From Azospirillum brasilense (lineage in GTDB: Bacteria; Pseudomonadota; Alphaproteobacteria; Azospirillales; Azospirillaceae), in NCBI RefSeq assembly GCF_008365405.1, contig NZ_QOKV01000002.1, positions 434,001-498,000 on the forward strand: a stretch of DNA of 64,000 nt, in the 5' to 3' direction. Below, piece after piece: positions 44,038 to 56,116 of this stretch. How positions within the stretch are numbered: position 1 is the first letter of the stretch; each line of letters begins with the position of its first letter. A program made the translations under genes and the position numbers. Below the pieces are notes generated by a model. That model ran no database searches, was not told the DNA's origin, and was given only the letters and a program-made list of their open reading frames with translations.

Positions 44038-45234
44038 ATGACCGCGAAAATCGCCGTAAACGGCGTCACCCGGATTTTCGGGCGCCACCCCCGTCAGGCG
44101 CTCGACCTGCTGAAGGCGGGTCTTTCCAAGGAAGAGATCTTTAAAAGAACCGGACAGACCATTGGCGTCCTCGACGCCACATTCGAGGTCGAGGCCGGTG
44201 AAATCTTCGTCATCATGGGCCTGTCGGGCTCCGGCAAATCGACGCTGGTCCGCATGCTCAACCGGCTGATCGACCCGACCGCGGGCGAGATCCGGATCGA
44301 CGGGCGGGACATCACCAAGCTGTCGCGCGCCGAGCTGACCGAACTGCGGCGGCGCGACCTGGGCATGGTGTTCCAGTCCTTCGCCCTGCTGCCGCACCTG
44401 CGGGTGTGGGAGAACGCCGCCTTCGGGCTGGAGATCGCCGGGGAAAGCCTGAAGGCGCGGCGCGACAAGGCGCAGCAGGCGCTGGACGCGGTCGGCCTCG
44501 GCGCCTACGCGGAAAGCTTCCCGCGGGAGCTGTCGGGCGGCATGCAGCAGCGCGTCGGCCTGGCCCGCGCGCTCGCCAACGAGCCGTCCGTCCTGCTGAT
44601 GGACGAAGCCTTCTCGGCCCTCGACCCGCTGATCCGGACGGAGATGCAGGACGAGCTGCTGCGCCTTCAGGCCGAACGGCAGCGCACCATCGTCTTCATC
44701 AGCCACGATCTGGACGAGGCGATCCGCATCGGCGACCGGCTGGCGATCATGGAAGGCGGCCAGATCATCCAGGTCGGGCGCCCGGACGAAATTCTGAAAC
44801 AGCCGGCCAACGATTACGTCCGCTCCTTCTTCCGCAACATCGACGTCACCAAGATCCTGACGGCGGGCGACATCGCCCGGCGCGATCAGGTGACGCTGAT
44901 CCGCCACACCGGCGAGGGCCCGCGCGCCGCCGTCCGCCAGCTGCGCGAGCGCGACCGCGAGTTCGGCTATGTGCAGGACGGGCGCCGCCGCTTCCACGGC
45001 GTGGTGTCGGTGGAGACCCTGGTCTCCGCCATCGAGCGGCACAACGGCTCCGCCACGCTGGACGAGGCGCTGCTGCCGGGCATCGAGCCGCTTCCCGTCG
45101 ACCTGCCCATGGACGAGGTGCTGCCGCGCATCGCGTCGGCCCCGTGCCCGCTGCCGGTGGTGGACGGGCAGGGCGCCTATGTCGGGGCGATCTCCAAGAC
45201 CGCCTATCTGGAAACCCTTGGACGGACGCGCTGA
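44038..45234 (+). CDS. proV: Glycine betaine/proline ABC transporter, ATP-binding protein ProV-type
   Basis: 398 residues from ATG 44038; GGAGG lies ~12 bases upstream. Walker A is GLSGSGKST, the Q-loop is MVFQSFALLPHLRV, the signature LSGGMQQR, Walker B VLLMDEAFSALD, and the switch His FISHDLDEA. The long ProV N-terminus (HPRQALDLLKAGLSKEEIFKRTGQTIGV) is present, and the C-terminal third (~275-398) is a CBS pair, which in OpuA senses ionic strength. First gene of a three-gene operon. Confidence 0.9.
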   Translation: MTAKIAVNGVTRIFGRHPRQALDLLKAGLSKEEIFKRTGQTIGVLDATFEVEAGEIFVIMGLSGSGKSTLVRMLNRLIDPTAGEIRIDGRDITKLSRAELTELRRRDLGMVFQSFALLPHLRVWENAAFGLEIAGESLKARRDKAQQALDAVGLGAYAESFPRELSGGMQQRVGLARALANEPSVLLMDEAFSALDPLIRTEMQDELLRLQAERQRTIVFISHDLDEAIRIGDRLAIMEGGQIIQVGRPDEILKQPANDYVRSFFRNIDVTKILTAGDIARRDQVTLIRHTGEGPRAAVRQLRERDREFGYVQDGRRRFHGVVSVETLVSAIERHNGSATLDEALLPGIEPLPVDLPMDEVLPRIASAPCPLPVVDGQGAYVGAISKTAYLETLGRTR

Positions 45235-45236
45235 CC

Positions 45237-46175
45237 ATGGAATTCAAGCTTCCCATCGGCGATTGGGCCGACGCCGCCGTGATGTTCCTGCTGGACCACG
45301 CGCAATGGCTGTTCGACGGCATCGACCTCGTGGTCGGCGCGGTCGCCGACGGCGTGCAGGCCGCCCTGACCTCGCTGCCCGGCGTGGGGCTGGCCGCCAT
45401 CGTGGTGCTGATCGGGCTGTGGCGGAACGGCTGGCGCTTCGCGCTGTTCGCCGCGGCCGCCCTGTTCGTCGTCGCCGGGCTGGGCATGTGGCACCAGACG
45501 GTGGACACGCTGGCGCTGGTGCTGACGGCGACCGCCATCGCCCTGACCATCGGCGTTCCGCTGGGCATCGTCGCCGCGCGCAACGACCGGGTGGAAACGG
45601 TGGTGCGCCCGGCGCTCGACCTGATGCAGACCATGCCGGCCTTCGTCTATCTGATCCCGGCGGCCATGCTGTTCGGGCTGGGCCGCGTGCCGGGGATCAT
45701 CGCGACGATCATCTTCGCCATGCCGCCGGTCGTCCGCCTGACCAGCCTGGGCATCCGGCAGGTCCCGCACGAGCTGGTCGAGGCCGGCCTCGCCTTCGGC
45801 TGCACGCCGCGCCAGCTCCTGTTCAAGGTGCAGATGCCGACCGCGCTGCCGTCGATCATGGCGGGCATCAACCAGACCATCATGCTGTCGCTGTCGATGG
45901 TCGTCATCGCCTCGATGATCGGGGCGGGCGGCGTCGGCAACGAGGTGCTGCGCGGCATCCAGCGGCTGGACATCGGCCTCGGCGTCGAGGGCGGGCTGGC
46001 CGTGGTGATCCTGGCGATCCTGCTCGACCGCATCACCCAGAGTTTCGGAACCCCGGACGCGGGGGGACGCTCCCCCCGGTCCGCCTTGCGCTCCCTGCTG
46101 AGCCGCCGCCGCGCGGCGCAGCCGAAGGACGACGCACACCTGTCTCCCACGCACGGAGTCACGGAAGCGGGATGA
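45237..46175 (+). CDS. proW: Glycine betaine/proline ABC transporter permease ProW-type
   Basis: 312 residues, six or seven hydrophobic helices. The EAA loop is VPHELVEAGLAFGCTPRQLLFKVQMPTALPSIMAGINQ, and SLSMVVIASMIGAGGVGNEVLRGIQ is conserved in ProW/OpuAB. The N-terminus has a short amphipathic leader (MEFKLPIGDWADAAVMFLL). Starts 2 bases after proV and ends 41 bases before the binding protein gene. Confidence 0.9.
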   Translation: MEFKLPIGDWADAAVMFLLDHAQWLFDGIDLVVGAVADGVQAALTSLPGVGLAAIVVLIGLWRNGWRFALFAAAALFVVAGLGMWHQTVDTLALVLTATAIALTIGVPLGIVAARNDRVETVVRPALDLMQTMPAFVYLIPAAMLFGLGRVPGIIATIIFAMPPVVRLTSLGIRQVPHELVEAGLAFGCTPRQLLFKVQMPTALPSIMAGINQTIMLSLSMVVIASMIGAGGVGNEVLRGIQRLDIGLGVEGGLAVVILAILLDRITQSFGTPDAGGRSPRSALRSLLSRRRAAQPKDDAHLSPTHGVTEAG

Positions 46176-46216
46176 ACCGCCATCCCCAAGACCATACAAA
46201 ACAAAGGATTTTTTGC

Positions 46217-47113
46217 ATGAGACGCACGTTTCTGAAGATGATGGCCCTCGGCGTCGCCGCCGTGATCGGCAGCACCGCCCTGTCCTCCGCCGGTTTCGCC
46301 GCGGAGGATAAGAAGCCGGTCCGCATCGGCTGGACCGCCTGGTCCGACGCCGAGGCGGTGACCAAGCTCGCGCAGCGCCTCATCCAGGAACGGCTGGATC
46401 AGCCGGTCGAGCTGGTGCTGGCCGACATCGGCCTGCAGTATCAGGGGCTGGCCAAGGGCGACCTCGACTTCATGATGATGTCCTGGCTGCCGACCACCCA
46501 CGCCTCCTACCTGGACAAGGTGGGCAAGGACATCGTGCCGCTGGGCATGCTCTACACCCGCGCCCGCCTGGGCTGGGCCGTGCCGGACTATGTGCCGGAG
46601 GATCAGGTGAAGACCATCGCCGACCTCGCCAAGCCGGAAATCCGGGAAAAGCTGAAGGGCAAGATCCAGGGCATCGACCCCGGTTCGGGCCTGATGCAGG
46701 CGTCGGAGAAGGCGCTGAAGGACTACGGTCTGAACGACTACGAGCTGGTGTCGGCCAGCGGCGCCGCGATGACCGCCGCCCTCGGCCGCGCCGTGAAGCG
46801 TGACGAGTGGGTCGCCGTCACCGCCTGGAGCCCGCATTGGATGTTCGCGAAGTGGAAGCTGCGCTACCTGGAGGACCCGAAGGGCTCGCTGGGCGGGCTG
46901 GAGCGGGTCCACGTCATGGCCCGCAAGAGCTTCTACCAGGATCACCCCAAGGTCGCCGAGTTCCTGACTCGCATGTATCTGCCGCTGGAGGATCTGGAGG
47001 CGATCATGCTGGAGGCCGACGGCACCTCCTATGAGAAGGCGATCGACACCTACATCGCCAACAACAAGCAGCGCGTGGACTATTGGGTGACCGGCGAGAT
47101 GCCCGCCTCCTGA
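46217..47113 (+). CDS. proX: Glycine betaine-type substrate-binding protein (ProX/OpuAC family)
   Basis: 298 residues with a Sec signal (MRRTFLKMMALGVAAVIGSTA, cleavage around GFAA). The mature chain has IGWTAWSDAEAVTKLAQRLIQ, the OpuAC motif, and DFMMMSWLPTTHASYLDK, whose tryptophan likely forms part of the aromatic box for quaternary amines. The ligand could be glycine betaine, proline betaine or choline. Last gene of the proVWX-type operon. Confidence 0.9.
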   Translation: MRRTFLKMMALGVAAVIGSTALSSAGFAAEDKKPVRIGWTAWSDAEAVTKLAQRLIQERLDQPVELVLADIGLQYQGLAKGDLDFMMMSWLPTTHASYLDKVGKDIVPLGMLYTRARLGWAVPDYVPEDQVKTIADLAKPEIREKLKGKIQGIDPGSGLMQASEKALKDYGLNDYELVSASGAAMTAALGRAVKRDEWVAVTAWSPHWMFAKWKLRYLEDPKGSLGGLERVHVMARKSFYQDHPKVAEFLTRMYLPLEDLEAIMLEADGTSYEKAIDTYIANNKQRVDYWVTGEMPAS

Positions 47114-47149
47114 CGAGGCCGGGACAGGCCCGAGGCACTGCCCTTACCC

Positions 47150-50470
<3,321 letters not shown>

Positions 50471-50483
50471 CGCGTCCTTCCGT

Positions 50484-51551
50484 CTAGCGGAACGCGGCGC
50501 CGTCCGCCCCGGTGAAATCCGGGTCGGGATGGGCGTCGTGAATGGCGAGGATCGACGTCCAGGCGCGCAGGAAGGCGTCGACGCAGACCGGGTCGAAATG
50601 GCTGCCGCTGCGCTCGACGATGTAGGCCTTCGCGGTGTCGAGCGGCCAGGGCCGCTTGTAGGGGCGGGCGGTGGTCAGCGCGTCGAAGACGTCGGCGATG
50701 GAGACGATGCGGCAGGCCAGCGGAATCTCCTCCCCCCGCAGGCCCTTGGGATAACCGGTGCCGTCGTACTTCTCGTGATGGCCCAGCGCGATTTCCGCGG
50801 CCTCGCAAATGAGCGGGTGCTCGCTTCCCTGCAGCACGGCGTGGCCGATCGCCGGATGCTCGCGCATCACCCGCATTTCAACGTCGGTCAGGCGGCCGGG
50901 CTTCAACAGGATGGCGTCGGGAATGCCGATCTTGCCGATGTCGTGCATCGGCGCGGCCTCGGCCAGCCGGGCGCAATCGTCGGGATCCAGCCCGAGGCTT
51001 CCGGCGATGACGCGCGAGTAGTTCGCCATCCGCTCGATGTGCAGGCCGGTCTCCGGGTCGCGGTACTCGGCGGCCCGGGCGAGGCGGGCCACCAGCTCCT
51101 GCGCCTGCCGGCGGAGCTGGAAGGTCGCCTCCTCCACCCGGCTGCGCAGCACGGTGGCCTGATCGCGCATCATCCGCTGGCCCAGCCGCAGGCGCAGCAG
51201 GTTCTGCGCCCGGGCGAGCAGCTCCGGCACGACGATGGGCTTGGTCAGGAAATCGGTACAGCCGCTTTCGAGGGCGGCCACCCGCAGCTTCACCGACGTG
51301 TCGGCGGTGATCATCACCACTGGAACGTCGGCGAGATGCCTCTGGGCGCGGATGCGCTCCAGCACGACCATGCCGTCGAGATCCGGCATGACATGGTCGA
51401 TCAGGATCAGGTCGGGCGTGTTGACGGCCAGCCAGTCCAGAGCCTCCAGCGGGCTGCCCATGCCGATGGGCTCCGCGTCGTCGATCCGCCGGATGACTGC
51501 GCTGGTGATGAACAGCGTGGACGGATCGTCATCGACGATTACAACCTGCAT
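50484..51551 (-). CDS. HD-GYP response regulator (cyclic di-GMP phosphodiesterase)
   Basis: 355 residues. An N-terminal receiver domain (1-120) has the phospho-Asp in LILIDHVMPDLDG. The HD-GYP domain (~145-335) has the full set: MHDIGKIGIPDAIL, HHEKYDGTGYPKGLRGEEIPLACRI and ADVFDALTT, so it should hydrolyse cyclic di-GMP. It is co-transcribed with the hybrid kinase, which can phosphorylate it. The operon may lower cyclic di-GMP in response to a periplasmic signal, affecting polysaccharide production or motility. Confidence 0.92.
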   Translation of the reverse strand: MQVVIVDDDPSTLFITSAVIRRIDDAEPIGMGSPLEALDWLAVNTPDLILIDHVMPDLDGMVVLERIRAQRHLADVPVVMITADTSVKLRVAALESGCTDFLTKPIVVPELLARAQNLLRLRLGQRMMRDQATVLRSRVEEATFQLRRQAQELVARLARAAEYRDPETGLHIERMANYSRVIAGSLGLDPDDCARLAEAAPMHDIGKIGIPDAILLKPGRLTDVEMRVMREHPAIGHAVLQGSEHPLICEAAEIALGHHEKYDGTGYPKGLRGEEIPLACRIVSIADVFDALTTARPYKRPWPLDTAKAYIVERSGSHFDPVCVDAFLRAWTSILAIHDAHPDPDFTGADGAAFR

Positions 51552-51578
51552 TTTTACGCCCGCCCCAGACCACCACTT

Positions 51579-51604
51579 CGTGTATCATTCGGAAATGATA
51601 CACG
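51579..51604. promoter_or_regulatory. Perfect dyad in the leader of the HD-GYP operon
   Basis: CGTGTATCATT (51579-51589) and AATGATACACG (51594-51604) are perfect 11-bp arms around CGGA, 28 bases before the HD-GYP start. It may be an operator or an RNA hairpin in the leader. Confidence 0.5.
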
Positions 51605-51707
51605 GCAAAATCTTAAAGATTCTTGCTAAAATTGGCGATATGCGGGCGAGAAGGTCGCGGCTGGACTGTCCGGCCGCGTGCAGGGAGCCTACCGCGTCGG
51701 ACGCGCC

Positions 51708-51878
51708 TCAGCGGGCGGCGGTCAGACCGCCGTTGGCCGCAGCGCCCGGACGGTTGAAGGCCGCGGCCAAACGGCGGAACAGGCTGCGCAGATAGGCGGC
51801 CCGCAGGGCTTCCGCCTGGCGGCGGATGTTGCGCAGTTCCGTGGACGACAAGGGGTTCGCAAAGCTGTCGGCGTTCAT
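51708..51878 (-). CDS. Small arginine-rich protein, DUF1127-like
   Basis: 56 residues from ATG 51878, which has TGAGGA before it (an ATG at 51890 adds four residues). The core LSSTELRNIRRQAEALRAAYLRSLFRRLAAAF resembles the DUF1127/YjiS group: a short amphipathic, Arg-rich helix. DUF1127 proteins in alphaproteobacteria affect RNA turnover and phosphate or motility phenotypes. The match is weak and no function is assigned. Confidence 0.5.
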   Translation of the reverse strand: MNADSFANPLSSTELRNIRRQAEALRAAYLRSLFRRLAAAFNRPGAAANGGLTAAR

Positions 51879-52323
51879 GGCTGTCCTCATGGCGGCCTCG
51901 AAGGCCGCGGTTCGATGGGAATGTCTCTGGCGGTGCCGCTCGGGCGCCGGGGTCGGCGGCTGGCCGTGGAAGGGGCCTGCGCGATGCCGGCGGAGGGGCG
52001 GTGCTGCCTGCCTGGATATAATGGCACCGCCGTCGCGAAAGCCAACGCGCCGATAACGCATGGCTTCCATTACTATGATGCAGCGCACAACATGGAAGAA
52101 AACGGCGCATCATCTTTCAGCAACACAAGTCTTCGCAGCGCTGTTAAAAGAGTTCATCGCAGCGCTATGACGATGGGGACTTCCGCAGCGCTGCGAAGCG
52201 TGGATCTTCTGCCTTTCCAGCGTGCCGGGAAGACACCAGGCCGGAGGCGTCCCTCGGAGGGCGGCTTGACCACACTCCGCCACCACGGCAGAGTTAAAGC
52301 CCGACCGTGGAAGGGGATTCCGC
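51879..52323. other. Gene-free region with three CGCAGCGCT repeats
   Basis: No gene is supported. Three copies of CGCAGCGCT lie at 52134-52142, 52158-52166 and 52184-52192, 24 and 26 bases apart; the last is part of the perfect palindrome CGCAGCGCTGCG (52184-52195). They stand between the divergent DUF1127-like and LprI-like genes and may be an operator array. Confidence 0.4.
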
Positions 52324-53001
52324 ATGCTCCGCCCAGCGCTGCTCACCCTTGGCCTTCTTGCACTGCCGATCGCCGCCACTGCGGCGAGCTTTCCGTGCTC
52401 CAAGGCCACCACCCCGACGGAAAAGGCGATCTGCGCCGATCCGGCGCTCTCCGCGTTGGACGAAAAGCTGGCCGCAACCTACCGCGCGGCCCTGGAGCGC
52501 CTGTCGGGCGCCAGCCCGGAGGAGGGCGCCGCCGGAGCCGCGGTGAAAGCCGACCAGCGGGCATGGCTGCGCGACCGCGACTCCTGCCGTGCCGACGCGG
52601 CTTGCCTGCGCCGCGCCTATGATGGACGTTTGGCCGTCCTGTCCTTCCGCAGCGATCCGGCCACCCCGTCGCCCGCTGGACGCTATGTGGGCCGCTTCGA
52701 CCATGAGGGCTTCATCAGCGTTGCCGCCATCGCCCTGCGCAACGGGACGGTCGCCGTCAGCGTCAGCGGCGCCGAGCCCACGGCCGGACGCTGGGTGTGC
52801 GACTTTTCCGGCATCGGGCGGCTGGACGACCAAGAACGGCTGATCGTCGGCACCCCCGACGCGGAGGGCGGCGGCCTGATTCTGGTCGCCGCCAAGGACG
52901 GCGGGGTCGTCATCCCCGACCTGGAGCCCAACCGGGCCGCCAGCGGCTACTGGTGCGGCCACAACGGCAGCTTCATCTGGACCTACCGGCGCGCTCCCTG
53001 A
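52324..53001 (+). CDS. LprI-like (DUF1311) periplasmic protein
   Basis: 225 residues with a Sec signal (MLRPALLTLGLLALPIAATAA). Residues ~22-110 are DUF1311/LprI-like: FPCSKATTPTEKAICADPALSALDEKLAATY, then AWLRDRDSCRADAACLRRAYDGRL, with the paired cysteines seen in the lysozyme-inhibitor LprI family. The C-terminal half (~115-225) is a beta-rich domain with two more cysteines and is not recognised; it is not the MliC domain of the other LprI protein at 40.0 kb. Function in lysozyme defence is inferred only. Confidence 0.72.
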   Translation: MLRPALLTLGLLALPIAATAASFPCSKATTPTEKAICADPALSALDEKLAATYRAALERLSGASPEEGAAGAAVKADQRAWLRDRDSCRADAACLRRAYDGRLAVLSFRSDPATPSPAGRYVGRFDHEGFISVAAIALRNGTVAVSVSGAEPTAGRWVCDFSGIGRLDDQERLIVGTPDAEGGGLILVAAKDGGVVIPDLEPNRAASGYWCGHNGSFIWTYRRAP

Positions 53002-53049
53002 TCCGCGCCGCCTTGCGAAGCGCGTGCCTCGGCACCATTCCGAAGATGC

Positions 53050-53095
53050 ATTGCGCACAATTCAATAACGCATAATCAAATGCATTGTGCGCAAT
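53050..53095. promoter_or_regulatory. Two OhrR-type boxes upstream of ohr
   Basis: ATTGCGCACAAT (53050-53061) and ATTGTGCGCAAT (53084-53095) are exact reverse complements of each other, each with ATTG/CAAT half-sites. They lie 89-134 bases before the ohr start, with centres 34 bases apart. MarR-type OhrR binds such partly palindromic sites; the ohrR gene is immediately downstream. Confidence 0.6.
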
Positions 53096-53183
53096 TCGAT
53101 TTTGCGCGATGGTTCTCCTCGACAACAAGCGGCAACCCGCTTCCCCGATCGAAACGATCCATCTGTTCAAAGGAGTTCACGCA

Positions 53184-53603
53184 ATGAAGATCCTCTACAC
53201 GACCAAGGCGACGGCCACCGGCGGGCGTGACGGCAAGGCGGAGACCGACGACGGCCTGCTGTCGGTGGCGCTGGCCGCTCCGAAGGAACTGGGCGGCAAG
53301 GGCGGCGCCACCAACCCCGAGCAGCTGTTCGCCGCCGGCTATTCCGCCTGCTTCCTCGGCGCCATGAAGTTCGTGGGCAACCGCGACAAGATCACCGTTC
53401 CGGCGGACGTGACGGTGAGCGCCCAGGTCGGCATCGGCCCGCGCGACGACGGCGAGGGATTCGGCATCGCGGTGGACCTCACCGTGTCGCTGCCCGGCCT
53501 GGACAAGGCGGCGGCCGAGGATCTGGTGGCCCGCGCCCACAAGGTCTGCCCCTACAGCCACGCGACCAAGGGCAACATCGCGGTGAACACCGCCATCGCG
53601 TAA
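53184..53603 (+). CDS. ohr: Organic hydroperoxide reductase Ohr
   Basis: 139 residues from ATG 53184 with AAAGGAG upstream. The OsmC fold carries the two catalytic cysteines Cys56 (YSACFLGAM) and Cys122 (HKVCPYSHATKG), with GGKGGATNPEQLFAAGY before the first. Ohr reduces organic and fatty acid hydroperoxides with lipoylated proteins as electron donor. The short length and motifs separate it from OsmC. It is paired with ohrR. Confidence 0.93.
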   Translation: MKILYTTKATATGGRDGKAETDDGLLSVALAAPKELGGKGGATNPEQLFAAGYSACFLGAMKFVGNRDKITVPADVTVSAQVGIGPRDDGEGFGIAVDLTVSLPGLDKAAAEDLVARAHKVCPYSHATKGNIAVNTAIA

Positions 53604-53651
53604 CGGGCGTATAACAGGGTTTCATGCTTGCGGGCGTGTTGCGTGCCATAT

Positions 53652-53668
53652 CCCCATGCGCTATGGGG
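53652..53668. terminator. Hairpin between ohr and ohrR
   Basis: CCCCAT (53652-53657) / ATGGGG (53663-53668) with a 5-base loop, 49 bases after the ohr stop, lies within a longer imperfect GTTGCG...CGCAAC dyad. It could end the ohr transcript or be part of the ohrR operator. Confidence 0.4.
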
Positions 53669-53717
53669 TCGCGCGCAACAGGCCCGCGACGTGTCCCTGG
53701 CTGGGAACCCCCGAACG

Positions 53718-54173
53718 ATGAGCACCGAGAACGACAACCCGCTGCTTCTGGCCAATCAGGCCTGCTTCGCCCTCTATTCGGCGAATCTGGCGATGACGCG
53801 GGTGTACCGCCCGCTGCTGGAAGCGCTGGAGCTGACCTACCCGCAGTATCTGGTCATGCTCCTCCTCTGGGAACAGGACGGCCAGACCATGAAGGCGCTG
53901 GGGGAGCGGCTGCTGCTCGACAGCGGCACGCTGACCCCGCTGCTGAAGCGGCTGGAAGGGCAGGGGCTGGTCACCCGCGGGCGCGACCCGGCGGACGAGC
54001 GGCTGGTGCGCATCCACCTGACACCCCAAGGGACCGCTCTGCGGGAGCGTGCGACGGCGCTGCCGGAGCGCATCGCGGCGGCGGCCAACTGCCCGCTCCC
54101 CGACCTAGCCGGCCTGCGCGACGCGCTCCTGAGCTTGCGCGACTCGCTGAACGACGCCGCCGACCGGGACTGA
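53718..54173 (+). CDS. ohrR: MarR-type peroxide-sensing repressor OhrR
   Basis: 151 residues. LLLANQACFALYSANLAMTRVYRPLLEALELTYPQYLVMLLLWE is the OhrR N-terminus; Cys16 is the peroxide-sensing cysteine. The winged helix (MKALGERLLLDSGTLTPLLKRLEGQGLVTRGRDPADERLVRI) has the usual ADER wing. When the cysteine is oxidised the repressor leaves the ohr promoter. Same strand as ohr, 114 bases downstream, each possibly with its own promoter. Confidence 0.9.
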   Translation: MSTENDNPLLLANQACFALYSANLAMTRVYRPLLEALELTYPQYLVMLLLWEQDGQTMKALGERLLLDSGTLTPLLKRLEGQGLVTRGRDPADERLVRIHLTPQGTALRERATALPERIAAAANCPLPDLAGLRDALLSLRDSLNDAADRD

Positions 54174-54205
54174 GGCCGGCGGCGGGGGATCGGTCAGCCG
54201 GCCTC
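54172..54205. terminator. Hairpin covering the ends of ohrR and rep
   Basis: GAGGCCGGC (54172-54180) and GCCGGCCTC (54197-54205) form a perfect 9-bp stem with a 16-base loop. It spans the stop codons of convergent ohrR and rep and could terminate both. Confidence 0.5.
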
Positions 54206-55441
54206 GGCCATCGGCAGACGCGGCGTTTCCTCGGTCAGCCGCTTGGCGCGGCGGGCGCGGGTCTCCACGGTCGCCGCAGGGGTGACCGGCACGAAGTCCG
54301 TGGGCCGGCGGTCGTCGCCGGTGATCGCCCGCATGGCCGCCACGTTGGCGCTCTCCACCGCCTGCGCTTTGCGCACCTGGGCCAGGAACTTGGCGCTGGG
54401 CAGCATTACGTAGGTGATCCCCTCGATGCGGGCGCCCACCTTGTCGTAGAGCTTCTCCGCGCTGGTCAGGATTCCTTCCTCGACCAGCGCGTCCACCGCG
54501 GCGGTCACCGCGCGCAGCGTGTCGCGGCGGCGGCTCCACACATTCATGCCGCTGTTCTTGATGATCTCGTCCGCCGACAGGGTCATCGCCTTGGCGCCCA
54601 GATCACCCGGCACCTCCGCCCCCGAATAGTCGTACTCGGCGCTGAGACGGTTGTAGAGCCAGCGGGAAACCGGGCTTTTCAGCCGCATCAGCCATTGGTA
54701 GCTGACCGGTTTGAACTCCAGGTTCCGGATGGCCGAGGAAACCAGCGGGTTGAACTGCAGGTGGGTTTCCTCGTCGCCCCCCTCGTCGCCGATCAGGTCG
54801 GGACGGGAGCGGATGGCCAGCACCGGGAAGGCCGTGGACTCCAGCAGGTTGGCCCCGCGGCCCTTCTTCACCCCCTCCGCCGGCTTGCCGATGATGATGC
54901 GCGAGCGCGCCAGGATGGTCAGCGCTTCGCGAATGTCGCGGATCGACAGGGTGTGGCCGACCGCCTTCAGCTCGCGCTGGATCTCGTAGAGGGTGAAGCG
55001 CATCTGGACCTTGTCGCGGTTCTCGCCGCCCAGCGACAGGCGCGAGCGGTCCATGGCGAGGCGGCGCACCACATGCTCCACCACCTGCTCGCGCTCGGCG
55101 GGAAAGACCTCGTATTCGATCTCGGTCTGGCCGTCGGCTTGGGCGGGCCCGTCGTCGCGGTTGGTCATGTCGCGGCTGACTTGGTCGCGGTTGACCATCT
55201 TGGTCAGACGGGCGGGCTGGATGGTCAGATGGAAGGTGCTGCCGTGATAGGTGAACTCGCGCTTGATCGACGCGACGAAATTGCCCTTCGCCGGCGCGGT
55301 CTCCGCGGACCGTCCGCCGTCGCGCGAGGCGAAGACGTAGCGCGGCGCCAGATCGTACAGCGCGATCAGGTGCGACTGGGAGCGGTCCTCCAGCTCGAAC
55401 AGAACCAGTTGCAGCGCGCCGGGTGTCGCGATCTTGCTCAT
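54194..55441 (-). CDS. rep: Replication initiation protein (iteron-type)
   Basis: 415 residues from ATG 55441 with GGAGGG upstream; the frame upstream to 55798 runs through iterons and is not used. The chain begins LQLVLFELEDRSQSHLIALYDLAPRYVF, contains KVQMRFTLYEIQRELKAVGHTLSIRDIREALTILARSRI (a winged-helix-like stretch) and LQFNPLVSSAIRNLEFKPVSYQWLMRLKSPVSRWLYNRLSAEYDY, features of plasmid RepA-like initiators. The iterons lie directly upstream of its start, the usual cis-arrangement. It is not a RepC. Copy number is probably controlled by Rep binding to the three inverted iterons nearest its start. Confidence 0.82.
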   Translation of the reverse strand: MSKIATPGALQLVLFELEDRSQSHLIALYDLAPRYVFASRDGGRSAETAPAKGNFVASIKREFTYHGSTFHLTIQPARLTKMVNRDQVSRDMTNRDDGPAQADGQTEIEYEVFPAEREQVVEHVVRRLAMDRSRLSLGGENRDKVQMRFTLYEIQRELKAVGHTLSIRDIREALTILARSRIIIGKPAEGVKKGRGANLLESTAFPVLAIRSRPDLIGDEGGDEETHLQFNPLVSSAIRNLEFKPVSYQWLMRLKSPVSRWLYNRLSAEYDYSGAEVPGDLGAKAMTLSADEIIKNSGMNVWSRRRDTLRAVTAAVDALVEEGILTSAEKLYDKVGARIEGITYVMLPSAKFLAQVRKAQAVESANVAAMRAITGDDRRPTDFVPVTPAATVETRARRAKRLTEETPRLPMAEAG

Positions 55442-55522
55442 CCAATCCCTCCTTGCCCGGCTATGACCATGCGGCGGCGGGCGGGCGCTGACAACCGCTT
55501 CGTGACGGGCGACCTCCTTCGG

Positions 55523-55583
55523 TATGGAGCCTTTGCCCGCGTCTATGGAGCGATAACCCGCAGGTATGGAGCAACAGCCCGCG
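55523..55583 (-). repeat. Three inverted iterons near rep
   Basis: TATGGAGCCTTTGCCCGCG (55523-55541), TATGGAGCGATAACCCGCA (55544-55562) and TATGGAGCAACAGCCCGCG (55565-55583) are in perfect 21-bp phase and lie 82-142 bases before the rep start. They are opposite to most of the array and may act in rep autoregulation. Confidence 0.8.
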
Positions 55584-55670
55584 CTTTTCCGGCACGGCGC
55601 TGAGATCCTTCGACTCTGCGGGCGACTCCACCATCCGATGCGAATCGCTTCGCATCGGCGGGGGCGAGGG

Positions 55671-56116
55671 TGCGGGCTATCACTCCATGACCGCGAGTCT
55701 GCCCGCGAGTCGGAACTCCAAGGGTCGGACCGGCAAAGCGCGAGCAAAAGCTCCATACGGTGCTCGCCGCCGGATGACCAGCCAGGACGGGTGAACACGG
55801 CAGAGCGCGAGCTATCGCTCCATGTCCGCGGGTAATCACTCCATGGTGAAGAGTGTGGAGGGGGATGTGCCTCCGCCGAAACGCGGGCTGTTGCTCCATA
55901 CTCCAGCGTCAGCCGCGGCCTATGGCTCCAATAGCTGGGCCTCCAGAGGCGCGGGCTATCGCTCCAAGGGCGCGGGCTTCCACTCCAGGATTCCGATTCG
56001 GTGATGAAGCGCGGGCAATCGCTCCATGACGGCGGGCAATGGCTCCAGGAGCGCGGGCCAGGGCTTCAATGGCGCGGGTTACCGCTCCATGCCCGGCTAT
56101 AGAGTGATTGCCCGCG
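55671..56116 (+). repeat. Main iteron array
   Basis: Twelve direct iterons, one degenerate copy and a final inverted copy (56098-56116). The best-ordered stretch is four consecutive copies at 56010, 56031, 56052 and 56073. Variation is mostly in the central four bases and the last three bases of the consensus; CGCGGGC and CTCCA are the conserved blocks. Confidence 0.85.

Noticed and set aside
55461..55899. Several short open frames within the iteron region on both strands.
   Set aside because: They run through the iteron repeats and change frame from copy to copy; none has a ribosome-binding site.
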